64,000 bases of DNA from assembly GCA_033060915.1 (NCBI GenBank), contig CM065393.1:5909501-5973500 (forward strand), written 5' to 3'. Made by a program: the position numbers and the translations under genes. Source of the stretch: Euryodendron excelsum (lineage: Eukaryota; Streptophyta; Magnoliopsida; Ericales; Pentaphylacaceae). Under the pieces are notes generated by a model. It had not been told where the DNA came from, did no database searches, and worked only from the letters and a program-made list of their open reading frames with translations. Position 1 is the first letter of the stretch; each line of letters begins with the position of its first letter. Shown piece after piece: positions 58,101 to 64,000 of the stretch.

Positions 58101-59728
58101 CTAGTCATTTTCTTCCTCAGTGTCTGACTCGCCCTCAAAATATTCTACCGCTATAATGCCATCAGAGTCTGCCTCTCCCTCTGTGATGATATTGACAGTA
58201 TGGTCTGGTAAGGGATTTGTCGTGACATTGGGAGCGGGGACCGGTTTGGCTTCTTGGGTATTGATGACCTTGTTATTAATGAGGTCTTGGATTTTATGCT
58301 TCAAAGAGAAACAGGACTCTGTGTCATACCCTTGTCCCCCAGAATGATATTCACAAATAAGGGCGGGATTGAAAGTTGGAGGCAACGCGCTTGGCAATGG
58401 CCAGGGGGGTATAAGGTTTATGTGTTTGGCTTTGAGGAGTTCATGGTAGGCCTCTGTTTGAGTGCATGCCAAGTGGGTGAATTCTCGATTTCGCCAGTTG
58501 TTTCTGTTAGGGTTGGGCTATGGTCTGGCTGCGGCTAGTCCGGGAGCAAGTGATTGGATGTTAGCAACAGGAATGTTAACGATGGAAGCAGGCGATAGTG
58601 GTCGAGCTTGGTATTAGGGGTAGTATGGCTACTGTTGTGTTGGCAGGATGGCAGATACCTCTCCCTCTTTCTTGCCAGAACCTCGAGTGATTGCTACTTT
58701 CTTGGCTGCATTTGCGATCCCTCACTTGTCTTAGCATAGGGGTCCGTGATTCTACCAATTTTCAATCTATTCTCGATCATTTCTCCTTGCATTATCAACT
58801 CAGAGAAACTCTTTCCGACGCTCAAGCACAAGCGCCCATAATACAGACCTTGGAAGGTATTCATAAACAGCTGCACGTACTCTTTTTCCACTAATGGGGG
58901 GTTGACTTAAACAGTTGCCTCTCTCCATCTCAGAGCATAACTCTTGAAGCTTTACTTCTCCCTTCGGGTCATCATCGTCAAGGCACACCTATCCATGGTT
59001 AAGTCACTATTGTGTTGGTATTGGGATCGGAAGGCCATGACCAATTCATTCCAAGTCGTTATCTTCCTCAGATCTAAACAAGCAAACCATTATAGGGCGA
59101 GCCCAATCAGGCTATGTTGAAACAATTGCATCAGGAGTTTGGGATCATTCCCATGACCACTTAATGCGCCTGCGTATAGTCTCAGGTGAGCTATAGGATC
59201 TCCACTTCCATTGTACTTATGAAAATCGGACATTTTGAATTTAGGTGGTCTTGGGTGGTCAGGAAAGAAGTATAGTTCATCATAAGATATCTCGCTGAAG
59301 GCATCATGACCTTGTAGGCTTCGCAGGGACTCTTTTAACCCTTGCATCTTAAGATTGAGAGGATCTGAGTTTTCCTTCTTTGATGTGGTAGTCAACAAGA
59401 TAGTTTCAGGGTTTTCTTCTTCTCTTTCCTCGACGTACACTGCTTTGGGGAGTTCTTTGTTCTTCCCCGCATTATCAATTCGTAGGATGACCCTTGGCAA
59501 GATTGCTTCAGTTTCCTTGGGGTGGGATGTTGAGGCTAATAGATTCATAGCGGGTCCTTTGAAGGCCATCAGTTGTACGAGCTTGAACATCTCGTCTATT
59601 TTTACCTTCATCTCATTCACTTCTTCCCGTGTCACCGAGTTATTCTGTTGATCGGGATTGTTGCCTTCACTTGACATTTGTACTGCTCGTTGTCGGGTAA
59701 AGACTAGTGTTCGGAGTACAGAAGGCAC
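58101..59728 (-). pseudogene. Tat-type gag polyprotein, nearly full length, frameshifted
   Basis: Gag forms the particle that packages element RNA. Reading leftwards from 59728: an N-terminal part with 'NNSVTREEVNEMKVKIDEMF' and 'PRPPKFKMSDFHKYNGSG', then 'IAHLRLYAGAL', the retrotransposon gag domain ('ITTWNELVMAFRSQYQHN' near 59040), 'KEYVQLFMNTFQGLYYG' (58830-58890), and 'IENRLKIGRI'. A CCHC-type knuckle follows (C-x2-H...H-x4-C layout in 'CEYHSGGQGYDTESCF', 58340-58390) with 'LKHKIQDLINNKVI'. It ends with an acidic tail 'GESDTEEEND'. Stops near 59090 and shifts near 58990 and 58690 split it. No protease or polymerase follows to the left. The start could lie slightly upstream of 59728. Confidence 0.85.
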
Positions 59729-61256
59729 TCGTGTTCCTCTTTTTCCTTTTATGAGAGCGATGGTGACCTAAAAAGCAAGCGATCTTATCAAAAACTATTG
59801 CTAGTCTTTTAATGAGACAAAGGGGAACAGAAAATAAAGAAAAACAAAACAAAGGGATTATATGTTAGGTTCTAGATTAGAAAGATTTTATGCAATGCGT
59901 GACCTAAGGATGCCTATACCTTTTGAGGGGAACTAAGAATGATTGGAGATAAGGGTTGCCCCTGTATGCAATACCATACCTGCGCCTGTAATTCATCCAT
60001 TTATACATTCACTCATTTGACATTAATAACAACTTTATTGAGATGAACTCTCTTTGTACATAAAAATTTTCAAAAATACATTAAAATGGGGAGAGGGAAC
60101 ATCTTCTTTGGGACTTCCGCCAATTTTATATTTACATCATGGGATCCTAAACTACTCTCGAGTCTTTGGATTCGCCTTCTAATTTGATGAGAGTCTTTTG
60201 ATTTGAATTACCCCTTCGTCTTCTTGGCAGCCCTATCTCCATAAGCGAAGAGGGATTAGGGCCCCTTTTTATGAGATGACTTTGATGCAAGCTATGAATC
60301 CCTAGAGTCTCTTGGTACCCTTAGGAGTTTTGGATTGGCTTGATCTAAGCGAGAAGGTCTTTAGGTCTTTCTCTAATGGTTACTTAGATGCATGGAGATG
60401 TAATAACTTGAGTTACTTTGGGAACTCTTGTCTTGAAATGAATTCTGATGCTTGAGCAGTTATGATGTGAAAAGATGTATACATAGCATAACGATGAAGA
60501 TTAAGCATGACATCATAAACTGAAAGTAAAGGAAAGTAAAGCGGTTGCCCTTGCCTCCTCGGTTTTGAAATTGACGCGCGTGTCCTAAATACGGCAGAGG
60601 TTCGGCTATGCATGGGGTGCTACGTGAGCATGAGATTGGGGGTATACTAATGCTTCCTAAAAAAGCTCGATTCCTGAATCTTCAAACCTCTGACGTCCAC
60701 CCCCAAAAGGGTGAACTCCATCTTTGATTGGTGGTTCAAGCGAGAGAATTATCAAAAGACCGTAGGCTGAGAAACTGACACAACATCCGCCCACAGTCAA
60801 TATACTATTCCCCCTTCTATTTAGAAGGGTAGTAACCAAATAATATATATAAGATGTAAATGCAAGTGAGCGCACCAAGTGTGTGTGGAGTTTTTGAAAA
60901 TAGAGGAAAGGACCCAACAACACACATCACATCCTGTTCATTCATCATATACATGGCAATAAGTTATGACATAAAATAAAATATGAATAAAGGTCCACCT
61001 ACAAAAGAAAAATGCAAAGAGTTAGTAACTTTTCAAAAAACTCGATGCAAGATAAAATGAATGGTCAATGCAAGAGCATGAATGTAAGTAATGAATGCAA
61101 GTGATGACACTTATCCAAAAATTGTTTTTGGAAAATAAGATTTGTTTTGAAAACTTAGACAAATTTAAAAAGTGGATAAAAAAATGGACAAAGTAACTGA
61201 AGATTCTGAGTGAGTGAAGGGTGAAGAGACATGTCAATGGCCTAACCCTCTAAGTG
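59729..61256 (-). other. 5' leader between primer binding site and gag
   Basis: About 1.5 kb on minus between the 5' LTR and gag with no recognisable reading frame. Long leaders, sometimes with short ORFs, are common in Tat elements; nothing here has a family signature. Confidence 0.5.
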
Positions 61257-61274
61257 TCCCCAATGGAATCGCCA
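61257..61274 (-). promoter_or_regulatory. Primer binding site
   Basis: Two bases (GC) after the 5' LTR end on the minus strand, TGGCGATTCCATTGGGGA starts. The TGG start fits pairing with the CCA end of a tRNA; I do not assign the tRNA. It fixes the 5' end of the element. Confidence 0.7.
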
Positions 61275-61276
61275 GC

Positions 61277-64000
61277 TGTCATGCCCCGATTTTTGGACCA
61301 AGTCTTTTAGGCTCGAAAAAAGCACAGAACTCTGTCATTAGAACTCATCCCCCCAGAAAGATGAGTGCGACTAGGTTTGAATTTAAAATTGAATTGTTTA
61401 AGGGCTTTTTAGAAAAATAGGAGTCACCACCTAACTTGACTATGGTGAGTTAGGGCACCTAAAACTAAGTATAATCCGAAAATTAAACTTAGGGTTTTTG
61501 GAAAAAGGTTTTGAAAAACTTCCTCAATAGGGGGTTTTTAAGAAAATAGGTTGTTTGGCAGCCTTTGGAAAGTTTTAAGCGCTTTTTGAAAATAACTCCA
61601 TTTTGGCCTTTCGAAAACAAAAATCTATGGTCCGGGGGTTGGTTACGTGTAGGGAAAATATCCTAAGATCATCACCTTACCCCGTCCTTTCGATACCTAC
61701 ATGTCTATTCACCTTTTTGTCCACTCACTAGAATAACCGGTTACCATTATCCACTTTAGAGTTTTGAAAACGGGATTTGGTCATCACTTTTTAGGTGAAT
61801 GATACATGATGCAAGCCTTAAGAAAAATGTTTAAGTAACATGAAAGTTTCCAGGGATTTGGAAATAGAAGTCTTGAATTAACGAAAACTTTTGAAAAGGA
61901 ACTTGGGTTGAAAATAGAAGTTATAACCGCACCATTTTAGGTTGCCTACGTATCTCATTTGGCGAGAATCAGGTCTTTCGTAGTTCGGGCAAAAGCCCGA
62001 TGGAAAATAGGCCCATTAAGGCCTTTGGAATGCTTGAAGACGCTTTGTGGTCTTTAGAAAAGAAGACTTGAGAGTTTTGATTTGGAACAAGATTTTGGAG
62101 GGTTTTTGGAATAGAATTTGGAGATTTTTGAAAAGTGCTCTTGAAATAGGGTTTTGAAGTGTTTTGAAATGTTTTGGAATAACTCGAAGGAGTTTTAGAA
62201 GTGCTTTGAAATAACTCAAGAGAGTTTTAAAAATGTTTTTAAGTCTTGTTTTGAAAACCTTGGAGGTATGATTTTGGAGTGTTTTACTAATTTTGGTCTT
62301 TGAAAAGTTTTTTAAAGTGGTTCTTAAAAACAGCTAAGACTTTGGAACTCTAATACGGACAATCTTGAAGGTTGGACTTAATGTATCACCTTCCCTCGGA
62401 ATCCTTAGCCAGAAAAGGGGTAGGGACACCTTAGGGTTATGAGTTCTTGAAAACATTTTTGGCAATAATTTAAAGATAGAGTGTAGGAGTATTTAAAAAG
62501 GTTATGGAGTTGGTTTTTGAAATCTCAAGAGAGTAGAAGGTTTTGGAAAAATGGTTTATGAGAATACTTTTAAATTGAAAGATCATTTAAAAGAGGTTCA
62601 TGAGCTAGAATCTTGAAATATACCAACTTAGGTTGGGTTGGCCTAAGGTTAGGGTAACCTATGGTTAACTAATTTGGGTAAGGTTAACCTAACGCTCAGG
62701 TGGCCTAAGGTTAACTAACTATGGTCAAGTTAATTTAGGGTTTGGACAACTAGGATTAAGTTGGACTAGGGTTAATCAACTAGGGTTTGGTTAACCTAGG
62801 GTTAAGGTGAACTAAGGTTAACCAACTAAGGTTTGATTAACCTAGAGCTAAGGTGACCTAGGGTCAGGTTAAATTAGGGTTGGACAACTAGGGTTAAGTT
62901 AACCTAGGGTTGGATGGGAAGATAATTTTGAAAGGTGGTTTTATGCATTTTTTAAAAGAGTTTTAGAAAACAAATCATGTTATACAAAGGACTTTGGTAG
63001 ACAACCCTTTTGAAGATCATTTCCATAAAAATTTGACTCTAGCCAAGGATATGGTTTATATGGTTGGTGCTTGAAAACCATTTCGAAGAAGGTTTTCTTA
63101 GGACCATTATAACATTTATCTTGAAAAGAGTAGGGACTCTAAAAATCAACACAATAATGACAATTTTTTGAAAAACCATTTTTAATGCAAAGATGGGGAG
63201 AATGAACTTTTTAATACCATTTTTGAGAAGAAGATTTTGAAAACCATTTTCCAAAGGAAACTATTCTAACAAGTTTAGGTTCTTATGACTAATGTAAAAG
63301 GAGTCCACTCAAAAGAGGGTTCCATAGGGCCATTCCAACCACTAAACTTGAAAGAATAACAACCATAGGGATCAAAGAGATTGAAAATCATTTTCACATA
63401 AGAATAAAAAGAGAAGGGAACCATCCTAACAATTTAGGGCTCCTATAGCCAATAAAAAAGAGAAACCACTCAAGAGAGGGCTGCATGGAGCCATTCCAAT
63501 CACTAAACTTGAAAGAATAGAAACCTTGTGAGTTAGAGAGTTTGAAAACCATTTTTATGCAAGTTGGAATACAAAGATGCAAAAGTGTGAGTTAGAGGTT
63601 AATGGGGAGATTTTCTAAGGCATGATTACCTAGGGTCTCATCCTAAACTTTAAAGGCCAACTCTTAAACCACTTTTAAGAGAGCATTTGAATAGGAGGCT
63701 AGAAAATGACATAGAAATGGGGATAGTGAAGACTTGATCAATATGGTCATAAATATAAAGACAATGCCAAGCATGAAAACCATGAACTATATAACTATAT
63801 GCAATGGGGTCATGAATTCATACAAGGCTTTAGGCTACAACACATAATCAAGGGGGTCCATGGCCATACCATCTTAAAGTAGGCTAGGGAGAGATCCCCC
63901 TACACGGTGACTCTCACTAACTTGTCTCTAGGCATGAACCAAGAGCCCTCTTGCTTCAAGCATGCAAGAAGGGGGTAAAAAATGAGAATTAAAATAGAGA
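61277..64000 (-). repeat. 5' LTR of the large element, partial (window end)
   Basis: On minus it ends GGGGCATGACA at 61277 and matches 47235-49970 with an offset of about 14,040 bases. Visible parts: LTR end, PBS-like motif (61420-61429), box 2 (61941-61952), minisatellite (62640-62915), the 'aaaccatttttgagaagaag' region and leader box 1 (63835-63980). The U3 and TATA lie beyond the window. Confidence 0.88.

Larger units (their letters stand above)
47235..64000 (-). mobile_element. Large Tat-like retrotransposon, minus strand, runs past window end
   Basis: It has a 3' LTR at 47235-51924, a primer binding site at 61257-61274, and a 5' LTR from 61277 continuing outside. The internal region is 9.35 kb. 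From its 5' end: a 1.5-kb leader, a nearly complete but frameshifted gag (58101-59728), 2.2 kb of low-complexity sequence, an antisense PMD gene (54096-55922), a pyrimidine-rich stretch, a hairpin array and the polypurine tract. I found no reverse transcriptase or integrase, so it is non-autonomous. The two LTRs differ at about 20 of 205 bases where I aligned them (47461 and 61503 onwards), mostly transitions, so it is fairly old. Confidence 0.85.

Noticed and set aside
59355..59651. 98-residue plus-strand frame
   Set aside because: It is the shadow of gag on the minus strand.

Overview
This window looks like intergenic DNA from a large, repeat-rich plant nuclear genome, most likely a eudicot. 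I found no intact host gene, tRNA, rRNA or CRISPR array. Almost everything I can name is transposable-element sequence, mostly fragments of Ty3/gypsy (Tat/Ogre-like) LTR retrotransposons with unusually long LTRs of about 4.3 to 5.2 kb, plus one nearly complete hAT DNA transposon. The organism call rests on plant-type elements: antisense Tat-lineage ORFs with Transposase_28 and plant mobile domain (PMD) signatures, a ZMYM1/TTF-type hAT transposase, and plant-like introns.

Layout. 1-9630: an old plus-strand long LTR (family A), cut in two by a younger family B LTR at 2342-7516. 9631-10929: AT-rich sequence with a promoter-like segment. 10938-14800: a hAT transposon with imperfect TIRs, an 8-bp target duplication differing at one base, and a broken transposase on the minus strand. 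15016-26168: a complete non-autonomous minus-strand LTR retrotransposon with perfect AGGAT target duplications. It holds a gag start, a 66-bp tandem array of about 21 units and an antisense spliced ORF; the last exon of that ORF is split by a solo family B LTR at 18534-23214 with perfect ATGAC duplications. 26174-28691: AT-rich, little recognisable. 28692-29872: a probable LTR of a further element, minus strand. 29890-31177: decayed plus-strand gag-protease-pol fragment. 31178-34240: truncated minus-strand family B LTR and its 3' internal region. 34440-36428: another decayed antisense-type ORF. About 36880-39110: chromovirus-like LTR sequence. 39115-44560: an LTR-like sequence split by a solo minus-strand family B LTR (39873-44189). 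44560-46112: AT-rich with a foldback and microsatellites. 46113-47234: start of a plus-strand family B LTR, interrupted by a large minus-strand family A element from 47235 to beyond the window end, with 3' LTR, hairpin array, antisense PMD gene, gag, primer binding site and part of the 5' LTR.

How the parts work together. The two best-preserved elements share one plan: minus-strand gag at the 5' end, no recognisable reverse transcriptase or integrase, a tandem-repeat zone, and an independent multi-exon gene on the opposite strand near the 3' LTR. They would need pol from a partner element. The long LTRs share several conserved boxes and, just upstream of the TATA box, clusters of near-perfect palindromes whose sequence differs between families while the arrangement is kept. 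All coding regions carry stops or frameshifts, so this is a graveyard of nested insertions. Element families, gene calls and ages come from reading the sequence by eye, without database searches.
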